A DNA stretch of 64,000 nucleotides from Fragilariopsis cylindrus CCMP1102. Lineage: Eukaryota; Bacillariophyta; Bacillariophyceae; Bacillariales; Bacillariaceae. The stretch covers positions 1,201,704 to 1,265,703 of the forward strand of contig FMBT01000291.1 of the NCBI GenBank assembly GCA_900095095.1. Direction: 5' to 3'. A program made the translations under genes and the position numbers. Below the pieces are notes generated by a model. That model did no database searches. It saw nothing but the letters and a program-made list of their open reading frames with translations, and had not been told where the DNA came from. Shown one piece after another: positions 45,936 to 58,000 of the stretch (position 1 is the stretch's first letter; the number at the start of each line of letters is the position of its first letter).

Positions 45936-48098
45936 ATGGGAAACACAGACTCGCAGGCACACGTGAAAGAAGAAAAGAACAAAAACAATCCCAGTGACGT
46001 TATTATTCCGATACGACGTTTTGAAACAGAGAAATCAAAAAGTCCTAGACAGATAGAAAGAGCAAACGACAACCAGAAAAAACCAACCGAAAACGGGAAG
46101 AAGGGTAATTCTATCACCGCCGACATGGTTCAGAAGAATAGTACAACCCAATTACAAACAATGCCTTCCCTCACACCTGCAGCCTCCTCGACTAAATTAG
46201 GACACAGCAGCAGCAACAACGACATTAGTAGAACAGCATCAAATAAAAAGCAGAACAGCAGCAAGAAGAATATAGAACGTAAAGATGATGTATTGTCACG
46301 ACGAAAATCGATAATTAAGGATGATCAAGTTCTTGTGAATTTAGCCATGGCAGATTTAATGGCATACCTACAAGTTGTTGCGAATAATAGTAATAAGTTA
46401 CCCTTAACAAGACGGGACGATCCAGAACTTACACGTATGGTCACCGACATTACTAGTGAAGAGTATGCAAAGAAAAGTGCGGCATTCATCCCAGCTGATG
46501 TTAGAGTGATTGGTGGTTCGTTTTTAAGGTATGGAAATGTATGGGATTTGCCAACAAGTGAAGAATATATTGCGGCAGATGGAGCACAAGAGCCAGGTGA
46601 GTATATGTATAATAATACGAAACAATGACCATTGCTGAATGAATATAGTACTTAATATCCAAAATTCTTACTTTGATTTTATTCTTTTTAATTGCTACTT
46701 TTTTTAATTTTAAATTCAGGACGATCATATGGTGGAGCATGTAGTAATAGTATGTTAAAAGTTTTATACGATGCAGCAAGTGAGGCTGCAGATACTGCAC
46801 AGAATAATGAGGCAGCAGATAATTTATTTGATGACGACGACGATGAATCACTTGCTACTTTTGCTCCATTTACTCGTAATTCAACCTTCGCGTCTCTTGA
46901 CATGAACGACCAATCGAATCCCTCTATAATTACCTGGGCTGACCTACTACGGAAAATGAAAAATGAAATAAATGATATTGAATACGTACAAGCTCCGATC
47001 ATTAGTTCTACTCGAAAATTTGATTTAAATACACCATTTTCACTTGTTCCTGAATCATTCGATAAATCAACAGGAAAGAAGAGATCCCTATTGATAGGTT
47101 GTAATTACCATGGCACAGAAGGCGCTGAATTAAAAGCAAGCCATGACGATATTCGTTCCATGAAGGATTATATTGTTAATGTTCATGGATTTCCCGAAAC
47201 TGATGATATGATGACTATTTTGCTTGATGATAAAGAGCACAAATCACCGACGTTTACAAACATTGTTGAAGCGTTTAAGTCACTTTCCGAGCAAAGTCAA
47301 CCTGGAGATTCTGTCTTTATTCAATTTGCAGGACATGGTGGTCGTATCCTTGACTCTCCCATTAATAATAATGTGGAAAGTTACGATGAAATAATTGCAC
47401 CTTCTGATTATAATAAGAGTGGAATCATTCGTGACACGCTCATCTATAAGACGTTATTGGCACCCATGCGGTATGGTGTTCATGTTACTGTCATCATCGA
47501 CTGCTGTGACACCGGAATGATGCTTGATTTACCATATTCGTGGTCCACGCGAGCAGATCGACCGGATTCTGTAGCCAAAATGACACAATGTAACGACTTC
47601 AGTTTCGTACGATTCCTGAAAGTTGTCAAAACCCTATACGAATCATCTACATTTACACAACTTGGAAGACATGTTGGTACCCTTTTAGGTCAGCAGGATG
47701 TTCTCGTGGATTCTTTCGACGAAGAAGAAGGGACATTATGCACAACTGATTCAAGAGTTATAGACCGGTCACTCACAGAAGATATGCAGCAAGGTTCAGG
47801 ATTGTTAAATTCACTGTGTACACCAAGAAGTGCAGGAAAATTAGGAAAAAGTTCAAAGGACATTAGTAATAAAGGATGCGAATACGACCGTGACGCGTTA
47901 AATTTTATCGAAAAGATGTTAGGATGTAATTTTTTGATCCATGATATGGATGATGGGTTTGTGTCGGACGAAGAAACCTGTGCCAACAATACGTTTGAAG
48001 AGGAGCAGACGATGGTCGGCTCAACATTCGATAGCATTTCTGATGATGAATATAAGAAACGTTCTACTAGACGTAAAAGTTCTTGTAGGAATCGATAG
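45936..48098 (+). CDS. Type III metacaspase (p10 before p20)
   Basis: Exon 1 at 45936-46596 and exon 2 at 46720-48098 (phase 1) give 679 residues. The start MGNTDSQ is a good N-myristoylation site, suggesting membrane association. About 150 disordered Lys/Asn/Ser-rich residues follow. The p10-like part comes first (GGACSNSMLKVL..ITWADLLRKM..ISSTRKFDLNTPF). The p20 catalytic part follows: KKRSLLIGCNYHGTEGAELKA, the His in IQFAGHGGRI, and the Cys in VIIDCCDTGMMLDLP. Metacaspases are Ca2+-dependent cysteine proteases that cut after Arg/Lys and act in stress responses and cell death; the p10-p20 order defines type III, known from algae with secondary plastids. The Cys loop is D-C-C-D-T-G where most relatives have D-x-C-H-S-G. 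A long acidic tail ends the protein. Frame intact. Confidence 0.9.
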
Positions 48099-48336
48099 AA
48101 GAACAGTACATGGTTCTATTTATCCTCCATCATCAAATAATCACTTCGATTCATAATTTTCAAAGATGTATTCTAGAATAAGCCATTGTAGAAATTAAAA
48201 TTTATAAATAATGTGCAGCTACTACTGATGCTAGCTTTATATAAAGTAGTATGAATTGAATTATTTTCAAAGTGCTTGTAATATGTATATATATTAATAT
48301 ATGTGTATATATATATATATTCTAGCTAGCTTAGTG
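48099..48336. other. Intergenic, convergent 3' flanks
   Basis: About 240 bp between the metacaspase (+) and the START protein (-). Contains TATATATATATTAATATATGTGTATATATATATATATTC (about 48285-48321). No gene seen. Confidence 0.5.
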
Positions 48337-50332
48337 TCAGTCACGGGTCGTCTCCATGTCATATTGGATGCTGCTTTCGTCTGGTATATTATCGTCTATG
48401 TATGGTTCTGCCTTGTTTGTTATTTCTTCAACTGATTTCATTTCAACGTCATTATTTTCTGGATTTATAGGCATATCTGATGGCTGTTGAAGAGGAATAT
48501 CACTTTCTACTTTACCTCCACCCTGCGGCCAAAAGCAGGCATAACCTAATTGTGAGATACCTCCTGGTCGCGAACTTCTAGTTGACGTCATCGTCTCAGC
48601 TTCTTCTTCTATACGTTCCTTAAGTTGAGGTTGGGCATATGACACCCTTTCATTGATTCTGTGAAATAGCTTAAACGGCTCTATCGGAGCCATTGCATTC
48701 ACAGCAGTCTTTGTTGCCCATTCCGGTAATCCTCCTCCAGGATTGGCGTGTGCTACGATAGCGATTCTTGTCTTTGATGGATCTTCTGGGCATCTCGAGA
48801 GGACTGAAGGGATCGAACAAGTGATTAGTATCAGCCGTTTTCCAAATTTAAAAAATAAAGGCAAAATAATACGAAAATAAACAAAAGATGGTCGATGACG
48901 TGTTATTCTAATACAAGTATTTACTTACTATTGATTCCTCGGAGAGCATATCCACGACAAGACTTTCCCTCATTTTCCATTTTCTCCATAGGAAATTTTG
49001 GATGCTCACAAGCTTGATTGACAATAACCTCTGTCCCGTCAGACTTCCATCTGTGATGACAAAATGTGACAAAATCTCGTGGTTTGACAAACAATATTTG
49101 AGGAGACTGACTCCAACATATTTTGGCACTAGGAGATATTGTTTCTATATCCTTGTGATGTTCGACAACATCATTATATTCTACACTTTTATCAGGTTGA
49201 GATAAGTATGTACAAACTTCTTCGAGTGGAGCATCGATTGTTGAAAAGCATTTTATACACGGATGTTTGCTGTGATCTTCTTTATCTGCCTTTTCACCTC
49301 TAGAGTCTGGTAACCACTTCATGTAGGCCGAGGTTCTTTCCATCCCATTCACGCTTGCTCTAAACATTTTATTGCACTCCAATCGTTTCCATCCATCTTC
49401 TTCTCCTTCTTGCAATAAGGCATTAGCCCAGATTTCAATTTCACCTGCTAATTTTTCAGCTTCCTTCTTTTTTTTTCGTCGAATCGTCATTCTCTTAGCC
49501 TTAGCTTCTTCGCTGGAATATTCATCTATATTTTCATCATCATCTTCTCCTACCATCTTTCGTTTCAGTTGTTGCATCTCTATCCGCATACGTTCCATTT
49601 CTTGTCGGAGCAATCTCAATTCTATTAGTGCTTCGTTCATTGTATCTTTCAGCTTGGGAGGTCGTTGTTTTGCTATATTGCTGTCCGGTTTTTTTAGACA
49701 TCATTGTGTCGAGATCAATCCCGTAATAAAATCCACTTTTTTGAAAGTCTAGAATATTTCTCATTATTTCTTTACTTTTTATTTTCATAGAGACTGGATC
49801 TACCAGCGTGTCAGTATTCCGCAGGAGCGCAGGTTGCTTTTCTCCATTGATCGACGAGACAGAGTCTATTCTTTTGGTGGTGGTATCTCTAAGGGTAGGT
49901 ATGGACCGTGTCAATGTAATTTGACCCCGCCTAGAAATTTCTTGTACTCTATTTTTGATATCATGGTTGATGGGGAGAATGTTTGGAAAGTTTCTCCGTT
50001 TCCTACCATTACAAGTATTGGCATCGTCGGCGATTGTTCTTCCATTGCAAGTATTGGCATCGTCGGGTATTGACGACGACGACGACGACGACGACGTCTG
50101 ACCATTATTTTGTGTCCATCGTTTTCTTTGGTTTTGAGACAAAATCGGTGACGTTGATACACTTGCTAATACAGTACTTGTAGTCGAACAAGTAATAAGT
50201 AAAAATATTATCAAACCTACTACTGTAGATTTTGATCGACATCGTGGAAAGTATAATTTGATTTTTGATTTTTGTGCTTTTATTATTAGCGGGCGCCATA
50301 GTATTCATGCTGTCAGAGTTATTTATCATCAA
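48337..50332 (-). CDS. START-domain lipid-binding protein, probably membrane-anchored (frameshifts near the 5' end)
   Basis: The C-terminal half is a START lipid-transfer fold: SVEYNDVVEHHKDIETISPSA, QILFVKPRDFVTFCHHRW, GTEVIVNQACEHPKFP, CRGYALRG, then across the intron (48928-48804) SRCPEDPSKTRIAIVAHANPGG, GLPEWATKTAVNAMAP and FKLFHRINE. START domains bind a sterol, phospholipid or ceramide in a closed pocket. Before it is a coiled-coil (LRQEMERMRIEMQQLKRKM) with a basic KKKK stretch. The 5' part has a hydrophobic segment (GLIIFLLITCSTTSTVLAS), likely a signal anchor. Frame changes occur near 49690 (in AAAAAAA) and near 50240; the first ATG I can link is around 50332-50290, so the N-terminus is uncertain. 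An Asp/Ser run near 50075 is encoded by (GTC)n. The ligand is unknown. Confidence 0.75.
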
Positions 50333-51079
50333 GTATAAGAACAGTATAGTGTCAGATCGTTTATCGACTCATCATTTCTAGCTAGGCTCGTTGATTTTGA
50401 ATGAACTGAATGGTATCACTATCTTGTTCTTTGTTATCAGTTCCATTCCAATTGGAGAATTATGAATAGAGACAACACAACGAGTCCAGTAGTAGTCGAA
50501 TAACAAGCCTGAAAAAGAGGTCAATATGATAAACAGAGAGAGATATTGATGTTTGCATCTCGGATGCAGTTTCAAGTGTCAATCACGTAGAGGAACGTAC
50601 TGTACTTCCACGTGTGACTCATTCCCTTTACGTGACTCCCCTCCCTTATTTAGATTTTGACGCGAACGTTGGCTACTTTACTTCTTATTTCGATTTGATT
50701 CGAGTGAGTCGTAATTTGTAGGTCATACTGACGCGGCGCGAAAGCAGAGGATTGATTCGAGTGAGTCGAGTCGACTTTCGAATTTTGGCGCGGGTCTGTA
50801 TGTCGTCACATTAAAAAATAGCGCGACAAACTACAGTCCTTTTCATCACAGTGCATCATTGGTGAAAAAGCTAGATTTTTTTTAGAGAGGCAACACACCA
50901 ACAATGATCACAAAAAGATCTGCGACCTTGTAAAACGCATTGATATTGTTGCCTTACCGTACCGTATCGTTTGCGTATCATCTTTAATCCCTCATCTATA
51001 CAACATTAGCCTGTTGCTGATTCTGACAAGAAACTGAATCGAACCAAATAAATTCGATTATTATTCGATAGCTATCGTC
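50333..51079. other. Divergent promoter region between START protein and SPT16
   Basis: About 750 bp. Contains the E2F-like sites listed separately, a direct repeat of GATTCGAGTGAGTCG (about 50699 and 50756), and CACGTG near 50611. No gene seen. Confidence 0.5.
50655..50792. promoter_or_regulatory. Cluster of E2F/DP-like sites upstream of SPT16
   Basis: TTTTGGCGCG at 50783-50792 matches the E2F consensus TTTSSCGC, and GGCGCGAAA at 50735-50743 matches it on the other strand. TTTTGACGCGAA at 50655-50666 is a near match. They lie 290-430 bp before the SPT16 ATG in otherwise AT-rich DNA. Inference only: S-phase expression would suit a replication-linked histone chaperone. The sites could equally serve the divergent START gene. 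Confidence 0.45.
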
Positions 51080-54000
51080 ATGTCGCTCGAACTCGACGTC
51101 GAGCGCTTTTACAGTCGTCTTCGAAAGTTACATGGCAGTTTCGTTCAAACACAAGGTAAGTCTTTAACGGTCTACGGATTTTTTAGGCGCACAGCTCTGT
51201 AGTTGTACTATATTGTATTATGCTTTGGATCAATCTTCTCGTGCTCGTGCTCGTGCTCGTTATTGTATAATTATCTATCTCTAACGCTCATTTAATTGTT
51301 TTTTAATATATCATTGCTGTTGTGCAACTTTATTTTTTTTCGTTTTAATCGCATTATTCTGATACACCGTACTTCGATTCCAACTTTGTTCCAGGAAAAA
51401 TTACTGGCTCGGTGCCAAATCTCTCTGTATCCAACGGGGTAGTAACGACGAAGATCAACCGTACTTGCGGTCCGTTGTTCTTCAGCAATGGTTATTTGGT
51501 TACGAACTACCCGATACGATTTTACTCCTTCAAGACGATGGTAATCTTTGGATATGCGCTACGAAGAAAAAATGTGATTTCCTCGAACCGGCAGTCGGCA
51601 AGGATAAGGACTTTACCATTAATCTTTTGCTGCGTAACAAAGAAGATGGGAATGCTGAAAATTATGCGACCTTGTTGAAACACGTCACCGACAAGGCGAA
51701 GACGGAGGGTGGCGATGATGACAGCATCTCGAAGGTGGGTGTACTTTTGAAGGAACGAGCTGCGAATATGGAATCAACTAGTGCAGCAATCGTTTCCCCG
51801 TATGAAAAATTGCTTGACGAAAGTGTCGATGCCAAGACTATTGAACTAGTCGATGCGACACACGGAATTGCACTCGTTATGGCAGTCAAAGATGACTTTG
51901 AACGTGACCTAATGAAGAAATCGAGTGTATTAAGTAACAAGGTAATGAAACACGGCTTTGTGAAAAGATTGGAGGGTATCATCGAAGATGAAAAGGAAAT
52001 AACACACGAGGCATTCGCATCAGAAATAGAAGCCATTCTCGAAGATCCAAACAAGATCAAATTGAATGTCCCAGGAGATGACGTTCAGCCTTGTTACTTT
52101 CCTATCATCCAAAGTGGCGGAAAGTACGAATTGAAGGTATCGGCGCAGTCTACGTCTAATCAACTCGCACATGACATTATTGTTGTATCATTAGGAGCTA
52201 GATACAAATTATATTGCAGTAATATGACTCGAACATTCTTGGTCGATCCACCCAAAAAGGTTTCGAAAAACTACGAGGTCTTGTTAGAAGTACAGGAGGC
52301 TTGTTTAGAGGCAATGCAACCCGGTCAACCTTTGAAGGCAGTGTACAAGGCAGCCGTGAATTACTTGAAAAACAACGGACATGAAGATTTGATAGATAAA
52401 TTACCTAAGAATTTAGGTTTCGCCCAGGGATTGGAATTCCGCGATTCTACTTTGCTTTTATCTCCCAAAAATAGTGTCCAATTACGGAAGGGTATGGTAT
52501 TTTGTCTGGCCATTGGATTTCAGAATTTGGAGTTGACTGAATCCAACTTAAGTAATACTCCCAACAACAGTCCGGTACGTATCGAATGCATATTTATATA
52601 TATACAGATATATATTAATAAGAAAAAAACGGTAGAATCTAAATCACGGAATTGGATAATCATAAATATTTTGATCTCATGTTCATCGTGCTTTTCTCCC
52701 TCTTCCATTATGTCGTGTGTATCCGAAACAGGTTAAGAAATTGAATACATATGCTCTCATGGTATCGGACATGGTAAGCATTTCCGATAAGGGTGCTGAA
52801 GTTTTAACCAAAATGGGCAAGGCCATTACAAACGTCGCATATAATGTCAACGATGAAGATGATGAGATGATGACGACGACGACGATGATGACGATGAGGA
52901 TGACGGAGATGCAAAGCTAGCCAGAAAACTGTCAAAAGAACCTAACAATGCTGATGGAGGTCGAAGATCAAGACGATTGGCGCGAGATCCGAATGAAACA
53001 GCTGAAGCAGCCGAAGGTATCGCCGAGCGTGAGCGTCGGCAGATTGAACTGATGGCGCGACGCAACGAAGATCGGGTACGGGAGATCGCTCGGCAGAACT
53101 CGAAAAATAGAGGAAAGGGCGCTGCAGAGGATTTGGCTGAAGAACTGGAAACATATCGAAAACCCAGCGATTATCCTCCAAATGTACAGCCTAATCAAGT
53201 TAAGGTGGATATGGCAAATCAATGTGTCCTCCTCCCAGTTTTTGGGAATCCAATTCCATTCCATATAAGTACCATCAAGAATGTTGTCCTTCCCGATCCG
53301 GACAATGCTACGCTCTTGCGAATTAATTTCTACACCGCAGATTGCCCTTGGAAAGGATGCACCGGCGAATATGGTAAAACTTGTGCAGAAGTACGCTCCG
53401 TATGCCTCATTCATTCGTGAATTGACTTTTCGTAGTTTAGATGGTAACAACTTGGTGGCTGCATTTCGTCAAATATCTGAACTTCGAAAGCGTTTCCGAG
53501 CCAGAGAGATTCGAGAAATAGAAGAGCTTAATCTAGTGAAACAAGAAAAGTTGATTCGTACCAAAAATGAGCGTGTTCCAAGATTGTCCGATCTAACAAT
53601 GCGTCCCGTATTTGCGGGAAGAAAAACGCAAGGTAATTTGGAAGCGCACACTAATGGTCTCCGATTCATTTCTACCCGAAATGAAGTGGTTGATATCATG
53701 TTCAATAATATTAAATACGCAATCTTTCAACCCTGCGAAAATGAAATTATGGTACTCGTACATTTTCATTTGAAGAATGCTATCATGATTGGTAAGAAGA
53801 AGCATTTAGATGTTCAATTTTTTACGGAGGTTGTTGATGCGAGTCAGGCAGTAGATAACGGTCGACGTAGTATGTATGATCCCCGATGAGATGGATGACG
53901 AACAGAGAGAACGAACACTTCGAAAGCGTCTCAATGCAGCATTTAGGGACTTTTTGCAAGAAGGTCGATGCCGTCGCCAAGAAGAATAACTACGAGGTGG

Positions 54001-54780
54001 AGTTCGATGTCCCATACCGAGATCTTGGTTTTACTGGTAACCCCACAAGGAAATGGTGACAATTCTCCCCAATTGAAATTGCTTGTGAATTTGACCGAGA
54101 ACCCTTCTTTGTTGTAGATCTTGACCAATAGATCATGTGCATTTTGAGCGCGTTACCTACATGAGTAAGGCATTTGATATGATTCTCATCAATAAGGATT
54201 TCATCAAGATGCCATTTCGGATCGATATGATTCCAATGGCGACAAGATGCTATCCAAGAATGGCTTTACTAGCATGGATTTAACATACACAGAAGGACCT
54301 ATGAATCTGAACTGGAAGTCTATTTAGCAACCGCGAAGGACGACGATCGATTCTACATGAATCCGAGACGATGAATACACCAAAAAGGAAGCTGGGATGG
54401 GAGATTCTGAGAATGTTTGGTCGCGATGATGAGGACGACGGCGAGGAGGAGGAGGATGATTCTGAATTCGGTGACGAAAGCGGAGGGGACGATGACGAAG
54501 AAGAACTGGAAGAAGACGACGAAGCAGACTACGACACTGAAGACGACGACGATTTTGATGGCGATGAGAACTTGATGAACAAGGGATGGACTGGGACGAG
54601 ATGGAAGAGCAGGCAGCGAAGGACGATAAAAGGGTAGTACGCTTGGGCACTGGTGAAGAGCAGAGGAGAGTCGAACCTCCACGCAAAAGACGGGGAGGAG
54701 GGGGAAGAGAAAGGGACAACGCCCGGGCAAACAACAACGTCGACGTTAGGTGCTGTGTGCACACACTACTACGCATCTAA
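51080..54780 (+). CDS. SPT16: SPT16, large subunit of the FACT histone chaperone (3' half badly frameshifted)
   Basis: Exon 1 at 51080-51155 (MSLELDVERFYSRLRKLHG), intron 51156-51394, exon 2 at 51395-52574, intron 52575-52731, then exon 3. Exon 2 is intact and encodes the peptidase-like N-terminal domain (SVVLQQWLFGYELPDTILLL, VMKHGFVKRLEGIIEDEKE, LGARYKLYCSNMTRTFLVDP, LGFAQGLEFRD). Exon 3 starts KKLNTYALMVSDM and then changes frame about ten times up to 54780. Conserved words appear in successive frames: RRSRRLARDPNE, LGKDAPANMVKLVQKYAPYASF, IRELTFRSLDGNN, VEFDVPYRDLGFTG, EPFFVVDLD, VHFERVTYMSKAFDMILINKD, DLTYTEGPMNLNWKSI, then an acidic tail. All Spt16 domains are therefore present in order (~1,080 residues expected). 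FACT loosens and rebuilds nucleosomes ahead of polymerases and is essential, so sequence error is more likely than a pseudogene. The exact stop is uncertain. Confidence 0.85.
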
Positions 54781-55075
54781 CTCATCAATAAAATTTAAAA
54801 AAAAGGTATTCCATGCATTATATAGTATATTTTCTACATGCGAGTAATGTAAATTGTAAGTTTGAATAAACGCTATGTTTTGTTTGTAGATGTATTATAG
54901 TGGAAAGTTTAGTCGTTAGTTAAAATGAACTATGTATCACAATTCATGACAAGGCATCATATTCCTACTTCCTCTGTCGATACATCCGAGACAGAGGAAG
55001 AGCCTTCTTTAGATGTCTGCGGCCGCGACGCTTCGACAGTTGTCTCATTTTCTCGAGCAGCTGACTCAAGCACCT
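54781..55075. other. Intergenic, convergent 3' flanks
   Basis: About 300 bp between SPT16 (+) and RAB3GAP2 (-). GAGACAGAGGAAGAG and a NotI-type GCGGCCGC (about 55019) are present. No gene seen. Confidence 0.4.
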
Positions 55076-58000
55076 TCACAATTGTCCACTCAAAACAATA
55101 AGAGAATGGATTTGTATTCTCTGATCTTTTTGTACGTCGCAGTTTGCTGCCAAGCTTAAAAGACGGAGCCCGAAAAGATGTGTAGATCCAATTTTGACAT
55201 CAAACTTTGCATTCAACAAAGGCTCCGAATCTTCCGCTTTGTCCTTGACCCATTCACATATGTCAGCATCAAGTGTTCCCATTATGCTTCTAATGTCATC
55301 GCTTGGATTCACATTCAACAAATTATTTAACCGTCGACACATAATATCAAGTCCTTCGTCTACAAAGTGCTGAACACTGATGAGCGAGGAGCTTTTCGTG
55401 AGCAATTCATCTACTGCAGCATCTTTCCCAAACTCGTACATAGATAGCAAGAAAAGAGTATTCACGTTTACCATATCAAAATCCCATAGATCTGCTAGTG
55501 TACCGATATCTCCCATATTTAGTATATCCATATTAGGACCATGGTAGGCTTTTGCGAAGGCAACAATTGAATCTTGCATGAATTCATGTTGTTTTTCTTC
55601 AATTTCTTCTGTATATAATACCTCGGTGAACAAAGCCCCATGCACGAAGAGATGATAGAACGAAGGAATACATTCTGTCAATTTCTGAACATCATTGTTG
55701 ATTCGTAAAGCGTAGACCAGCGTTTGGTGCGTTTCTAAAGCACTTCTATCAAGTGCTTTGTTTCGTGCGACTAATCGTTGTAGTATAAAACAGTCCCGAA
55801 CAGGTGGCCACGTTGTATCGTCATCTGCAACTTGAGAACTCCATTCACTAACATTTTCACCTTCTTCAAAAATAATTTCCACTAGCAGGTCCAAGATCTT
55901 GGAGGCAAGTTTGCTAAAAGCATTTACCCAACCAGCATCATTGAGAAGCGGTGCTATCACCTCAGAAGAAATCTCCTGAACATCAGCAAAGCCTAACAAC
56001 ATAGCTCGAAAAATAGGCCTAATACGACTTTGCCATACTTCCAAAATCACAGAATATGCTACACTTTTTTGTTTATCCAGATCGATTGCCTGCATTGCAA
56101 TGATTGCGTCTTCCAGAATATCTATTCTTTTTGGCTTACGTCCCCATTTCGAAACAAGAAGAAGTGCTCTATGTGGAGCTAGAAGTTCGGGTTTGTTATG
56201 AAGCCTCAAATACAGATGCAGAGCTCCCAGCCTTTCATCATCATCGAAATCAACTAAATATTCAGCTCTTTCAGATTCTCCGAGTGCCGCTGTTAAACAT
56301 GACCTTTGCACAGTTTTCCAACGAGTTTTCCCATCGCCTTCTGGTTTCGATGGATCGAATGCTCGGCTGCTAATCTGGCACGCAATCTCCAGAGATGCTA
56401 TTTCAGGTTGTTTATGACTCATTGTAAGCTCATCCCGAGCTAGCCATTCGTAAACAGAAAAATTGCCGTTCTTGTCAACATTCTTCACAGACATTGGGCA
56501 GGCACCAAGCGGGTTTCCAAAAAGACGCAGTGACACTAACAAACAGACTCGAAGTTGTCGGAGTAATACATCCCATCGATCAATAATTTGCGTGCTATCG
56601 ATTTTTCCGTAAGTCTCCCCCTCCTTGTCGGTTGCAACCTCATAAATAGCCTGACGGCAAAGTGCCCCTAACCAGAATGCCCTGATTAAATCCTCAGAAG
56701 CACGACAGAAGTTATACAATGAATCCATAGGCGCAATTTCTTCGTCATCAAGAAAAGTATCTATCTGACTCGCAACGGTTTCCTTGAGCCAACGGATTGA
56801 AGGAGAAAATTGGGCAAATACCGCGTTTTTTGTCGCCTTTTTGATTGGAAGTCCGACGAACCATTCACCAAAGCATCTTAATTTGTATTCATAATTATTC
56901 TTGATTCCAATAGACTCAAATATTTGATTAACAACATTGAAGGAAAAAATATCACTAACGAGAGGTCGGAATATCCTTGCAACAATATCTTTCCTTGTAC
57001 GAGTGCTGTCACTGAGATATAAAGCATATCCACCGTTGTCCTCGTCGAACTCTGCCATCCTCCATTTCTTTGGTGCTACAAGGCAAGATGCGAATTCGTA
57101 AAACATCATGGGTTTCGTTGGAGGAGGAAGAATATTTCTGTCAATGATTTCTTTTGTGATTTTGAGATAGGTTGAAGTCCAACCTGCGGCTTCGAGACCC
57201 CAACTGTCTGGTTGTTTAACTTCTAAATTGTTTCCAGCCTCATCATTTCCCATCTCGTATCTATGCAAGATTTCATACCCAGAGCAGATTTGTGTATAGT
57301 ACGAGATTTTGAAAGCCAATAATTCTACATGGGGGTTGGTCAGAGACTCCTCCCCACCACCGGAAATAGCCTCATCTAGCTTCTGTTGACAAAGCGATAA
57401 TATCAGTCGTTGAAAGGAGGATCCATCGACTTCCATTTTCTCTTCAAGGGAAGAAGACATAGCAACTGTATCCAAACATTTTGATAGATCGTCTAATGAA
57501 TCAATATCTTCCATAGCTTTGTACACATCTACCGATTGGCATTCTACGTTGGTTTGACCCAAGAACTGCTGCAAACGATTCATCCTAGCGGTAGACTCCT
57601 GCGATTGAATTGAAGATTCGATTTTCTCTGCAGTATCCAGTGAAAGGATCTTTTCTTGATCGTCGTCATCCAAAGGTATTACGATTCTCTCCACTTGGTT
57701 CATATTCGAAAATGGAACACTAGAATAAGCAATGTAGCACGTATTGAAATAGCCTGCAGGGGATTTTTGTCGGCAATTAATTACTTGAGCCTCTCTTCCT
57801 ACTTGGATACTTTTTACTCTTGTACCATGAGTCATTTGCCATACTTCTACGACACATCTTTGACGCGAATGGATTAACAAATACAACATCGGTTTTAGAG
57901 TTGTTCCAAGTCTTGGAACTTGAATCCAATGGCAACTTGTTTCACGAAAACCCTTCCACATTCTTATGATTTGTTTTGTTGTCAGATCGACCAATGATAC

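Noticed and set aside
53968-54776. Leftward Arg/Pro/Ser-rich open frames opposite the end of SPT16
   Set aside because: They mirror the acidic SPT16 tail; the + strand frames carry conserved Spt16 sequence.
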